Source of the DNA: Streptomyces durmitorensis
Lineage (GTDB): Bacteria > Actinomycetota > Actinomycetes > Streptomycetales > Streptomycetaceae
NCBI RefSeq assembly: GCF_023498005.1
Contig: NZ_CP097289.1
Location: 4,588,001 to 4,652,000 of the forward strand
DNA: 64,000 nt
Direction of reading: 5' to 3'
Made by a program: the position numbers and the translations under genes. Shown here piece after piece: positions 17,946 to 25,998 of the stretch. Under the pieces are notes generated by a model that ran no database searches, was not told where the DNA came from, and worked only from the letters and a program-made list of their open reading frames with translations. Numbering within the stretch: position 1 is the stretch's first letter; each line of letters starts with the position of its first letter.

Positions 17946-18761
17946 GTGAGCCAGCCGGATATGCAGCCCGAGGGGGTGCCCCATGAGGGGCAGGGTGCCG
18001 GGGCGGGGGCCGGTGGGAGTGCCGGTGCGGGTGCCGGTGCGGGTGCCGGTGCGCAGCAGAGCGCTTCCGGTGGCGCGGACGGTGCTCGGCTCGGGGATCT
18101 GACGGGGCGGACCTTTCCCCTCGGCGACTGGGGTGAGCCCGCGGAACGGCTCGACGAGCTGTACCGGTGGGTGGAGCGGGGCGCGCTCAACACCGCGGAG
18201 TGGTACTTGTCCGACCGGGCGTGGAAGCGGTGCGGGGCGCGGCTCGCTCGGGCCGGGGCCGCGGTGGGGGCCGTGGGGGCGGGGGTGTTTCCGCTGCTCG
18301 ATCTCGCGGGGGCGGTGGGGGGCGTCGCCACCTGGGGGTTCGTCTCGTTGCTCGCGGGGGTCGCGTGTCTCGGGTGCGACCGGTTCTTCGGGCTGACCTC
18401 CGGGTGGATGCGGGACGTGGCCACCGCGCAGGCCGTGCAGCGGCGGCTTCAGGTGCTCCAGTTCGACTGGGCGTCGGAGAGTGTGCGGGAGGTGCTGGGG
18501 CCCACCGAGGGGACTGCGAGTGAGGCTGCCGAGCGGTGTCTTGGGGTGCTTCGGCGGTTCTCGGAGGATGTGACCGAGCTGGTGCGGTCCGAGACCGCGG
18601 ACTGGATGGTGGAGTTTCGGTCCGGTCCCGCGCCGTTGGCCATGCAGGCCGTGGTTCCGGCCTCCCGGGGGGAGGCAGGGGCCGTCCTCCCCATCCGGGC
18701 CGCTCTGCCGCCGGGGGCTCGGCCCAACATGCCTCGGCAGCGGCCGCCTGAGCCTCGTTGA
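17946..18761 (+). CDS. SLATT-domain-like membrane protein
   Basis: The protein has 271 residues from GTG 17946, preceded by GAGGGAG. A low-complexity Gly/Ala leader (GAGAGGSAGAGAGAGAGA) precedes LDELYRWVERGALNTAEWYLSDRAWKR, then two adjacent TM helices (about 102-122 and 125-145), then a cytoplasmic helical region FFGLTSGWMRDVATAQAVQRRLQ. This two-TM layout with a helical C-terminal part is that of SLATT domain proteins, predicted pore-forming effectors in some nucleotide-signalled conflict systems. No nucleotidyltransferase or other effector partner is seen here. The family call rests on pattern memory. Confidence 0.6.
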   Translation: MSQPDMQPEGVPHEGQGAGAGAGGSAGAGAGAGAGAQQSASGGADGARLGDLTGRTFPLGDWGEPAERLDELYRWVERGALNTAEWYLSDRAWKRCGARLARAGAAVGAVGAGVFPLLDLAGAVGGVATWGFVSLLAGVACLGCDRFFGLTSGWMRDVATAQAVQRRLQVLQFDWASESVREVLGPTEGTASEAAERCLGVLRRFSEDVTELVRSETADWMVEFRSGPAPLAMQAVVPASRGEAGAVLPIRAALPPGARPNMPRQRPPEPR

Positions 18762-18813
18762 GGGGGCGGGGTGGGGTGGGGTGGGTGCGGGTCAAGGCGG
18801 TCCCTGCGGGGCA

Positions 18814-18924
18814 ATCCCCAATCCCGCCCCTTCCCGAAACTGGGGCTCCGCCCCAGACCCCGCCGTGGCTCGGTCGATCACCGGCTCCGCCGAGTTCGTC
18901 CTCAAACGCCGGACGGGCTGAAAG
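18814..18924. repeat. Dispersed intergenic repeat, copy 1
   Basis: This copy contains CCCGCCCCTTCCCGAAA, a GGGGCTCCGCCCC hairpin and CTCAAACGCCGGACGGGCTGA. The same modules in the same order recur at 25287-25436 and 50595-50764, and the first modules at 45216-45285. It lies downstream of the SLATT-like gene. Confidence 0.8.
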
Positions 18925-18939
18925 ATGTCCCCCACCGGG

Positions 18940-19260
18940 TGGGGGGTGGGCGGGCGGGAAAGGGGCGGGCTCTACGGACGGGCTGAAACACCGCCGGGCG
19001 GGCCCAACGCGGGGGGTGTCGCCCCCGGGTGCGGGGCGGGCGGGTGGGAAAAGGGCGGGCTCTGCGGGCGGGCTGGGACACCGCCGGGCGGGCCCGACGC
19101 GGGGGGCACCCCGGAGCGCGGGGCGGGTGGGTGGGAGAAGGGCGGGCTCTGTGGGCGGGATGGAGCGGTGCTGGGCGGGCCCGACGCGGGGGGCACCCCG
19201 GAGTGCGGGGTGGGTGGGAGGAGGGTTGGCCTGCCGGAGGCGGAAAGGCGGGTTCCGGCA
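18940..19260. repeat. 87-90-bp GC-rich tandem repeat
   Basis: Units beginning with GGGCGGGCCC start at 18996, 19086 and 19173, preceded by a partial, diverged unit from about 18940. Each contains GGGCGGGCTCTG and a run of G with GGGTGGG tracts. With copy 1 of the dispersed repeat it fills the 540-base gap between 18761 and 19302; no gene is seen there. Confidence 0.75.
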
Positions 19261-19301
19261 GGCCAAGTGCGGGGCGTGCTCCCGGGGGCCGAAGCCCCGG
19301 G

Positions 19302-19952
19302 TCAGCTGTAGATGATCATTGAGCCTTGGGCCAGGCTCCGCGTCGTTGCCGCGTGCAGGCCCAGCCACACGTGGCGCTCCCTCGCGAAGGGGCTGTCGTC
19401 CGGGGGAGCCGGGGCCGCCGGTTCCTCCAGGGACGTGGGCGCCTCCGGCGGCGTCGGCGGGCGCGGAGGATTCGCCGCGTCTATGCCGATGGACGGGGCC
19501 ACGAACTCCAGTTCCCGCAGCAGCGCCTGCGCCGAGCCCAAGGGCCCCCCGCCCGCAAGCAGTTCGTCGTTGGACAACGGCGCCGGGAAGTCGACAGGGA
19601 CGTACGCACCCGCGTGGTCGTAGTGCCAGACCAGGTGCGACTGCTGGGCCGTCGTGTCGAACATCTCCAGCAACTGCTCGTAGTCCCCGCCCAGTTCGTC
19701 CACCGGCGTGACCTCGAGGCCGCAGACCTGGAGGAGATACGCCCGGCGCAGGAAATGCAGCGCGTCGTAGTCGAAGCCCGCGACCGGGGCCACGTCCCCG
19801 GACAGGCCCGGCATGTAGGCGAAGACGGGAACGGGGGGCAGGCCGGCCTCGTGCAGCGCCTTGTCGTACGCCGCGATCTCCTCCGCGAAGGGATTGTCGG
19901 GGCTGTGGCACAGCACGTCGACGAGCGGGACCAGCCACAGATCACAGGCCAA
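19302..19952 (-). CDS. Conserved hypothetical protein
   Basis: The protein has 216 residues, soluble, starting MACDLWLVPLVDVLCHSPDNPFAEEIAAYD. The N-terminal 150 residues are well conserved-looking, with an acidic composition and HLVWHYDHAGAYVPVDF (about 118-134); the C-terminal part is Pro-rich (residues 165-190) with RHVWLGLHAATTRSLAQGSMIIYS at the end. I do not recognise a family or catalytic motif. It is downstream of, and 91 bases from, the large glycosyltransferase gene on the same strand, and could share its transcript. Coding bias is strong. Confidence 0.75.
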   Translation of the reverse strand: MACDLWLVPLVDVLCHSPDNPFAEEIAAYDKALHEAGLPPVPVFAYMPGLSGDVAPVAGFDYDALHFLRRAYLLQVCGLEVTPVDELGGDYEQLLEMFDTTAQQSHLVWHYDHAGAYVPVDFPAPLSNDELLAGGGPLGSAQALLRELEFVAPSIGIDAANPPRPPTPPEAPTSLEEPAAPAPPDDSPFARERHVWLGLHAATTRSLAQGSMIIYS

Positions 19953-20043
19953 GGGTGCTCCTCAGGTCAGGCTCATACGCGGACGGCATTTCGGACGTCG
20001 GACGTTCCTCGCGTTCAGGCAGCGTAGTCCGGGCGGACGCCCC

Positions 20044-22509
20044 CTAGCTCCCCTTGTGCAGATCCCAGATCCACACCCCGTCTACCCACTTTCCGGGCCG
20101 GTCAAGGAGTTCCTCCACCGTCACCCGAAGTTCGGCGTCGTGCTCCTGCGGCACGAGGACCAGGACGCCCGCGTTCCAGTACGCCAGGTCCTCGCGGGCC
20201 GCCCTGCGCCACGCGTCCGTGATCTGCGGTGCGCGGCCCGACGCGCGGACGTCGCGCAGGAGGTTCGACGTGTTGCGGGGCGAGGCTCCGTAGATGCCGA
20301 CCCGGTCCGGGCCCCAGGGGCCGTTGAAGTAGCCGCCGGGGAGGCTGAAGCCCAGGTCGGCCGTGGTCTGCCAGTGCAGCGCCTCCGCGCCGGACGGATC
20401 CGGGAGCGGTACCGGTACGAGGGACTCGCCCTCCCCCACGTACTTCCGCCAGGCCCCGTCGGCGATGAACGCCGGTACCTGTGCCCGCTCCACCGCCCGC
20501 AGCGGCGCCGGCACGATCGGCAGGAGCGCGAGGGCGACCGCGGCCACACCCGCGTACCGCGCGGCCGTCATCCGGCGCGCAGAAGCCAGGAGGCGGGCCA
20601 GCGCGAGGGCGAGGAGCATCCCGAGCGCCGGGGCGCACACCATCGCCACCCGCGACTCGATCACCGACTCGAAGAGCGGCGCGTGCGCCAGGGCCGCCCA
20701 CGGGCCCGGCAGCACGATGTCCGTCAGCGGGATGCGGAACTTCGGGCCCAGCGAGAGGAACGCCGCCGCGAGGACCGTGAAGGCCAGCGCCTTCACCACC
20801 GCCCGCTCCCAGAGCCGTACGACGATCGCGAAGGCGAGCGCGGCCAGGGGCCAGCCGTAGAAGGCGTTCTGCTCGGTGGGGTTCGCGGAGAGGGCGGATG
20901 CCGTCTCCGCATTGCCCGCGAGCGAGCGTTCGGCGAAGGAGAGGAGCGCGAGCGGGCTGTTGCCCGCGTTGTCGCCGTGCAGCACGCTCGTGTAGCTCTG
21001 CGGCCCGAAGAACTGCCAGTAGAGCGGGAAGGCGACCAGCGGGACGGTGACGGCCACCGCCACCCCGAGGCCGCGCGCCAGGGGCCGGAACACCTCCCTC
21101 GCGACATCCCTGCGCACCAGGCCGTACGCCGCCGCGAACAGCAGCATGCCGAGCGCCGCGAGCAGCAGCGGTTCCTCGCCGAGGAAGATCTGGTACGTCG
21201 TGAAGAGCCCGAGGACGACCCCGTCGCGTACGACACTCGTGCCTTCGCCCCGGCCCCGGCCCTGGCCCCGGCCCCGCGTCTCGCAGAGCCGCAGCGCCCT
21301 GTCGATGATCAGCGGGATCATGAACAGGACCATGAAGTTCGGGTGCGCGTGGGCGTGGCTGATCATCGGTGGCGCGAAGGCGGCGAGTGCCGCGCCGACG
21401 GCCGCCGCGCCCCGGTGCCGTACGAGACGCCTGAGGATCAGCCAGTACCAGGCGACCCCGGTCGCGGCGAGGCCCAGCGTCATCGCCGCGTTCAGGGCGA
21501 CCGCCGGGCCGAAGAGCCAGGTCACGGGGGCGAAGGGGACGGAGAGGCCGAGCATGACCGTGTTGGCCATGAGGTTCACGCCGTCGGGTTGGTTCTGGAG
21601 GGTCGTGAACAGGGGGTTCTGGAGGTGGCGGACGTTGTCCGCCGTCACCGCGAAGAACCACTCCCATTGATTCTGGTCCTGGAGGGAGTCGGGGAGATAG
21701 CGGTCGCCCGGTGCGATCCAGCGGCCCGAGTAGAGGGTGACGGCCATGGCCAGGAAGAGCGCCGCGACGAGCACGTCCTTCGGGCGGATGGTGCGGACCT
21801 TGAGCGAGGTCAGTTCGGCCAGGACCAGCGCGTAGTCGACCGGGCGGACCTTCGAGCCCTCCTGGTGCGCCCAGCGCACCGGCACCTCGGCGACCGGCCA
21901 GCCGGCGCGGCGGAAGTACTGCAGTATCTCGACGTCGATCCCCCAGCCGCGCAGGCGGGACGCGGCGAAGGCCTCACGGACACGGTCGCCGTCGAAGAGC
22001 TTGAAGCCGCACTGGGTGTCGCGGACTCCGGGGACGGCGACCGTTCGTATCAGGAAGTTGCCGGTACGCCCCAGGAGTTCGCGCAGGCGGTGCTGGCGGC
22101 TCTCGATCGTCGCGCCGGGGCGGGCGCGGGAGCCGATCGCCGCCGCGTGGCCGTCGGCGAGCGCCTTGTCGAGGCACTCCAGTTCCTCGATGGGGGTGGC
22201 CAGATCGGCGTCGGTGATCAGGACGCGGTCGCCGCGCGAGGCGAGGACGCCGAGGCGCAGGGCGTGGCCCTTGCCGAGGTTGCGGTCGGAGTGGATGAGC
22301 TGGACGCGGCCGTCGGCGGCCTCGGCGTCGGCCGCGATGTCGAGGGTGCCGTCGGTCGAGCCGTCGTCCACGACGATCAGCTCCCACCGGGTGCCGCGGT
22401 CGCCTCCTTCGGGCCCGTCCTCCAGGTACGCCCGGATCGCGGCCAGCGTGGGAGCCAGGCGCCGCTCCTCGTTGTAGGCGGGGACGACGACGGTCAGATC
22501 CACACTCAT
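20044..22509 (-). CDS. Bifunctional GT2 glycosyltransferase / polytopic membrane glycosyltransferase
   Basis: The protein has 821 residues. Residues 1-230 form a GT2 domain with VVVPAYNEERRLAPTL, WELIVVDDGSTDGT, the ITDADLAT (DxD-like) and GFKLFDGDRVREAF motifs, closest to dolichyl- or polyprenyl-phosphate glucosyltransferases. After about residue 240 there are about ten TM segments and a C-terminal extracytoplasmic domain ending near 821, the layout of PMT/ArnT-like lipid-phosphate-sugar transferases. One protein could thus make a lipid-linked sugar and transfer it outside the membrane. It is coupled to the upstream GntR gene by a 4-base overlap (22506-22509). Confidence 0.8.
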   Translation of the reverse strand: MSVDLTVVVPAYNEERRLAPTLAAIRAYLEDGPEGGDRGTRWELIVVDDGSTDGTLDIAADAEAADGRVQLIHSDRNLGKGHALRLGVLASRGDRVLITDADLATPIEELECLDKALADGHAAAIGSRARPGATIESRQHRLRELLGRTGNFLIRTVAVPGVRDTQCGFKLFDGDRVREAFAASRLRGWGIDVEILQYFRRAGWPVAEVPVRWAHQEGSKVRPVDYALVLAELTSLKVRTIRPKDVLVAALFLAMAVTLYSGRWIAPGDRYLPDSLQDQNQWEWFFAVTADNVRHLQNPLFTTLQNQPDGVNLMANTVMLGLSVPFAPVTWLFGPAVALNAAMTLGLAATGVAWYWLILRRLVRHRGAAAVGAALAAFAPPMISHAHAHPNFMVLFMIPLIIDRALRLCETRGRGQGRGRGEGTSVVRDGVVLGLFTTYQIFLGEEPLLLAALGMLLFAAAYGLVRRDVAREVFRPLARGLGVAVAVTVPLVAFPLYWQFFGPQSYTSVLHGDNAGNSPLALLSFAERSLAGNAETASALSANPTEQNAFYGWPLAALAFAIVVRLWERAVVKALAFTVLAAAFLSLGPKFRIPLTDIVLPGPWAALAHAPLFESVIESRVAMVCAPALGMLLALALARLLASARRMTAARYAGVAAVALALLPIVPAPLRAVERAQVPAFIADGAWRKYVGEGESLVPVPLPDPSGAEALHWQTTADLGFSLPGGYFNGPWGPDRVGIYGASPRNTSNLLRDVRASGRAPQITDAWRRAAREDLAYWNAGVLVLVPQEHDAELRVTVEELLDRPGKWVDGVWIWDLHKGS

Positions 22510-23294
22510 GCAGCGGCCAGCCGCTCGATGAGGGCGAGGGAGTGGGCGTTGTACTCCTCGACGATGGCGTGCGCGGCCTTGGGGTCGCGGTGCGCGAGGG
22601 CGTCGACGAGCTCGGTGTGCCGGGCCCAGAGGGTGCCGCGCAGGTCGCCGTCGCCGTGTTCGACGGCGCGGCGGAGGTAGGTGACGGCGCAGACCCAGGA
22701 CTGGACGCGGATGCGGTGCAGGAAGTCCGAGAGGTAGGGGTTGCCGAAGAGGGCGCTGAGCTCGCGCCAGAAGCGCAGGTCGTAGCCGATGAGGACGTTC
22801 AGGTCGCCCGCGCAGGCGGCGCGTGCGGCTTCCTCGCCACGGCGGCGTACGGAGATGAGCGCGTCGGAGGCTTCCTTCTGGGGCCTGGGTCCCAGCGGGG
22901 TGCCGTTCTTGATGAGGTCGCGGAAGATTCCGTCGGCGACGAGGCCGCGGGCCTGGAGCATGCTGCGGTAGTCGGCGAGGGAGTGCTCGTGGACGCGGTA
23001 GCCGCGGTGCTGGTCGGCGTCGAGGAGGCCCTGCGCCGCGAGGTTCACCAGGGCCTCGCGGACCGGGGTCGCGGAGACGCCGTACTGCTCGGCGATCTCC
23101 TTGACCGTGAACTCCTGGCCGGGCTCCAGACGGCCGCCGAGGATCTCGTCGCGCAGCGCGTCGGCGATCTGCTGGCGCAGAGTGCTGCGGATGACGGCGG
23201 TGCCGTCGGTGCCGGGCATCTGGGTTCCCTCGGGAGTGTCTGGCGTGCCGGGTCTGGCGGGGGGCGCCTTGGTGGTCGTCTTGCTTACGAGCAC
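22506..23294 (-). CDS. GntR-family (FadR/FCD type) transcriptional regulator
   Basis: The protein has 262 residues. A non-conserved leader (1-30) precedes the GntR winged helix-turn-helix (about 34-100: LRQQIADALRDEILGGRLEPG, VKEIAEQYGVSATPVREALVNLAAQGLLDADQHRGYRV) and a helical FCD ligand domain (about 110-255). Such regulators bind organic acids or amino-acid-derived ligands. Its stop overlaps the start of the glycosyltransferase fusion, so it probably controls its own operon. An internal start at MPGTDGTAV (residue 26) is possible. Ligand unknown. Confidence 0.85.
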   Translation of the reverse strand: MLVSKTTTKAPPARPGTPDTPEGTQMPGTDGTAVIRSTLRQQIADALRDEILGGRLEPGQEFTVKEIAEQYGVSATPVREALVNLAAQGLLDADQHRGYRVHEHSLADYRSMLQARGLVADGIFRDLIKNGTPLGPRPQKEASDALISVRRRGEEAARAACAGDLNVLIGYDLRFWRELSALFGNPYLSDFLHRIRVQSWVCAVTYLRRAVEHGDGDLRGTLWARHTELVDALAHRDPKAAHAIVEEYNAHSLALIERLAAA

Positions 23295-23432
23295 GTCAGA
23301 CTACGCGGTCGGGGTTCCCGGGGCCGGGGGCCGTCTTGCAGGTGCGGCGCCGTTCCTCTTCAGGTGCGGCCACCGTCCGTGGTCGGGTGCGGCCACCGTC
23401 CGTAGTCAGGTGCGGCGCCGTCTCCGCTCGTG
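23295..23432. other. GntR upstream region with short repeats
   Basis: No gene is seen. Bases 23340-23420 contain repeats of CAGGTGCGGC and GGCCACCGTCCGT. With the next three entries it fills the 509-base gap between the GntR and aminotransferase genes. Confidence 0.4.
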
Positions 23433-23562
23433 CCGCCGCTTCGCGGCGGATCCTTTCCCGCCCACCCACCCGATTGCCCCGTGGGGCATGGGGGGGGTGG
23501 GGGTGGGATGCGCCGCAGGGTGATGGGTGGGCGGGTGGGGGTGATCCGCCGCGAAGCGGCGG
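23433..23562. repeat. Long inverted repeat containing a dispersed terminator-like element
   Basis: The 19-base arm CCGCCGCTTCGCGGCGGAT (23433-23451) is matched by its complement at 23544-23562, and the adjoining CCCGCCCACCCACCC and GGGTGGGCGGGTGGG tracts pair as well. The left half is nearly identical to bases 37018-37085 elsewhere in the window. Confidence 0.7.
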
Positions 23563-23599
23563 TCCTGGGTGGTGGCGGGCCGGAGCCCTGGGGGCCAGG

Positions 23600-23775
23600 G
23601 CGGCCCCGTCCTGGGAAGGGCGGGGCCGTCCTGGGAAGGGCAGGGCCGTCCTGGGAAGGGCAGGGCCGTCCTGGGAAGGGCGCCGGCCCCGTCCTGGGAA
23701 GGGCAGGGCCGTCCTGGAAAGGGCGGCCCCGCCCTAGAAAGGGCGGCCCCGTCCCGGAAAGGGCGGGGCCGCAGG
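23600..23775. repeat. 20-bp tandem repeat, about 9 copies
   Basis: The unit GTCCTGGGAAGGGCNGGGCC repeats from about 23600 to 23775, with one 3-base slip near 23681 and increasing divergence toward the aminotransferase gene (TGGAAAGGGCGG variants). It ends 29 bases from the aminotransferase stop. Confidence 0.9.
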
Positions 23776-23803
23776 GGCGTGCTGGGAGCGGCTGGCCCCG
23801 GGG

Positions 23804-25171
23804 TCAGGACACGTGCTCGTCCGCCACGCTCAGCGCCGCGTCCAGCGCCGCCAGGCCCTCCTTCGCCTCCGTGTCCGTGATGTTGCACGGGGGGACCACA
23901 TGAGTGCGGTTCATGTTGATGAAGGGCCACAGGCCCTGCTTCTTCGCGGCGGCGCCGAACGCGGCCATCGGGGCGTTCGCCTCGCCCGTGGCGTTGTACG
24001 GGACGAGGGGCTCGCGGGTCTCCTTGTCCTTGACCAGTTCCAGGGCCCAGAACATGCCCAGGCCGCGGACCTCGCCCACGCTCGGGTGCCGCTCGGCGAG
24101 CTCCGCGAGGGCCGGCGCGATGATCTCCGTACCGACCCGGGCCGCGTTCTCGACGATGCCCTCGTCCTCCATGACGTTGATCGTCGCGACGGCCGCGGCG
24201 CAGGCCAGGGGGTGGCCGGAGTACGTGAGACCGCCCGGGTAGGGCCTGCGGGCGAACGTCTCCGCGATGGCGGAGGAGATCGCGACACCGCCGAGCGGGA
24301 CGTAACCGGAGTTCACGCCCTTGGCGAAGGTGAGCAGATCGGGCACGATGCCGCCGTCGAAGTGATCGGCGGCGAACCACTTGCCGGTGCGGCCGAAGCC
24401 CGCCATGACCTCGTCGAGGATGAAGACGATGCCGTGCCGGTCGCAGATCTCGCGTACGCCGGAGAGGTAGCCGGGCGGCGGGGTCATGATGCCTGCCGTG
24501 CCGGGGACGGATTCCAGGATGATCGCCGCGATGGTCTGCGGGCCCTCGAAGGCGATGGTGTCCTCGAGGTGCTGGAGGGCGCGCTCGCACTCCTGCTGCT
24601 CGTTCTCGGCGTAGAAGGGGCTGCGGTAGAGGAACGGCGCCCAGAAGTGGACGACGCCCGCCGTGCCGTTGTCGGAGGGCCAGCGGCGGGGGTCGCCGGT
24701 GAGGTTGATCGCGGCGGAGGTGGCGCCGTGGTACGAGCGGTAGGCGGAGAGCACCTTCGGGCGGCCGGTGTGCAGACGCGCCATGCGGGTCGCGTTCTCC
24801 ACGGCCTCCGCGCCGCCGTTGGTGAAGAAGATCTTGTCGAGGTCGCCGGGGGTCCGCTCGGCGATGAGGCGTGCGGCCTCCGAGCGGGCTTCCACGGCGA
24901 AGGCGGGGGCGAAGGTCGTCATCGTCGCCGCCTGCTCCTGAATCGCGGCGACGACCTTGGGGTGCTGGTATCCGATGTTGGTGAAGACGAGGCCACTGGT
25001 GAAGTCGAGGTAGCGGTTGCCGTCGTAGTCCCAGAAGTACGAGCCCTCGGCGCCGGCTACGGCGAGGGGGTCGATCAGCTCCTGTGCGGACCAGGAGTGG
25101 AACACGTGCGCGCGGTCCGCCGCCTTGACGGCGGCGCCGACCTGGGGGTTCGGGTTCGGCTGAGGGGTCAT
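23804..25171 (-). CDS. Class III PLP-dependent aminotransferase
   Basis: The protein has 455 residues from ATG 25171. The class III (omega-aminotransferase) motifs are clear: IFFTNGGAEAVENATRMAR (cofactor phosphate binding), SYHGATSAA, the strand FILDEVMAGFGRTGKW (Asp binding the PLP nitrogen) and TFAKGVNSGYVPLGG, whose Lys forms the Schiff base. Enzymes of this group use aspartate, beta-alanine, GABA or taurine-like donors; the substrate cannot be set. Frame reading upstream of 25171 passes through a dispersed repeat and is not part of the protein. Monocistronic. Confidence 0.9.
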   Translation of the reverse strand: MTPQPNPNPQVGAAVKAADRAHVFHSWSAQELIDPLAVAGAEGSYFWDYDGNRYLDFTSGLVFTNIGYQHPKVVAAIQEQAATMTTFAPAFAVEARSEAARLIAERTPGDLDKIFFTNGGAEAVENATRMARLHTGRPKVLSAYRSYHGATSAAINLTGDPRRWPSDNGTAGVVHFWAPFLYRSPFYAENEQQECERALQHLEDTIAFEGPQTIAAIILESVPGTAGIMTPPPGYLSGVREICDRHGIVFILDEVMAGFGRTGKWFAADHFDGGIVPDLLTFAKGVNSGYVPLGGVAISSAIAETFARRPYPGGLTYSGHPLACAAAVATINVMEDEGIVENAARVGTEIIAPALAELAERHPSVGEVRGLGMFWALELVKDKETREPLVPYNATGEANAPMAAFGAAAKKQGLWPFINMNRTHVVPPCNITDTEAKEGLAALDAALSVADEHVS

Positions 25172-25286
25172 GTGGGCGAGGGTAAATGTCCACGATGCGG
25201 ATGGGACATGGGCGGTCTGTTTCGCGGGGGCGGGGGGTACTGGACAGTGTGTCGGGGCCGCCGGGCGCGGCACCGGGGCGTGGTTT

Positions 25287-25436
25287 TGTCCCCAACCCCG
25301 CCCCTTCCCGAAAACCCGCTGCGCGGGGGCCTTGGTTGCCGTCATCACCGGCTTCGCCGAGTTCGTCCTCAAACGCCGGACGGGCTGAAAGACCAACCAC
25401 CGGCCGGGCTGGAAATCCGAAGGCCGGGCGGGCTGG
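25287..25436. repeat. Dispersed intergenic repeat, copy 2
   Basis: It shares CCCCAACCCCGCCCCTTCCCG, ATCACCGGCTTCGCCGAGTT and CTCAAACGCCGGACGGGCTG with copies 1 and 4, followed here by two extra GGCCGGGCTGG modules. It ends next to the stop of the 25438-25944 gene. (The first string is 21 bases long at its extreme; the shared core is 20 or fewer.). Confidence 0.8.
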
Positions 25437-25437
25437 A

Positions 25438-25944
25438 TCAATCGTCCGCGTCCGCCACTACCCCCGCCCTCGGCTCCCCGCCCTGCCCGCAGCGGATCTC
25501 GTACGGCAGGTCCTCCTGCTCGTCGTCGTCGCTCGGCTCTGCTTCGAGGCGGGCCACCGGGCCCGGGCCCCGTTCCACGTCGTCGTCAATGTGGAAGCCG
25601 TCCGCCGGGCTCCACGAGACGAGGTAGACCGTCCCGTCGTCCCTGCACTCGACCGTCGCCGTCCCGCCCGTGAACCGCAGGGTGGAGCGGTCGGGGGGCG
25701 TCTTTGAGGGTGTCGCGGACGGCGAAGGCGACGCGGGTCGGGAGAAGGCCGGTGGCGAAGCCGACGTCGCCGCCAACGCCCTCTCCACCGCGCCCTCGTC
25801 CAGGGGACGGCTGTGTGCCGCGCCGCCGCTGTCCGAAGTAGCCAACTGCCAAGCGCCGAGCGCCCCCGCAGCCGTCCCCACTCCCACCCATGCCGCGGTC
25901 ACCACCGCGCTCCGCCACTTCCTCATCCGGCCACTGTGCCGCAC
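25438..25944 (-). CDS. Hypothetical membrane-anchored or secreted protein
   Basis: The protein has 168 residues from GTG 25944, preceded by AGGAAACT. A basic start and a hydrophobic segment (about 13-34, WRSAVVTAAWVGVGTAAGALGAW) suggest an anchor or uncleaved signal, followed by a Ser/Pro linker (residues 60-85) and a small domain with LRFTGGTATVECRDDGTVYLVSWSP, a beta-rich fold reminiscent of septum-formation or PepSY-like outer domains. One cysteine pair (C101 and C154 region) could be disulfide-bonded. It is divergent from the response regulator, 54 bases between starts, so it may be controlled by that two-component system. Function unknown. Confidence 0.7.
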   Translation of the reverse strand: MRHSGRMRKWRSAVVTAAWVGVGTAAGALGAWQLATSDSGGAAHSRPLDEGAVERALAATSASPPAFSRPASPSPSATPSKTPPDRSTLRFTGGTATVECRDDGTVYLVSWSPADGFHIDDDVERGPGPVARLEAEPSDDDEQEDLPYEIRCGQGGEPRAGVVADADD

Positions 25945-25998
25945 AGTTTCCTAACGCCCGGTTAAGGGCTGCCCAAAGCACCTGACTACGGTGGATGT

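Noticed and set aside
23433..23562. Insertion sequence with inverted ends
   Set aside because: Only 130 bases and no transposase; better described as a terminator-like inverted repeat.
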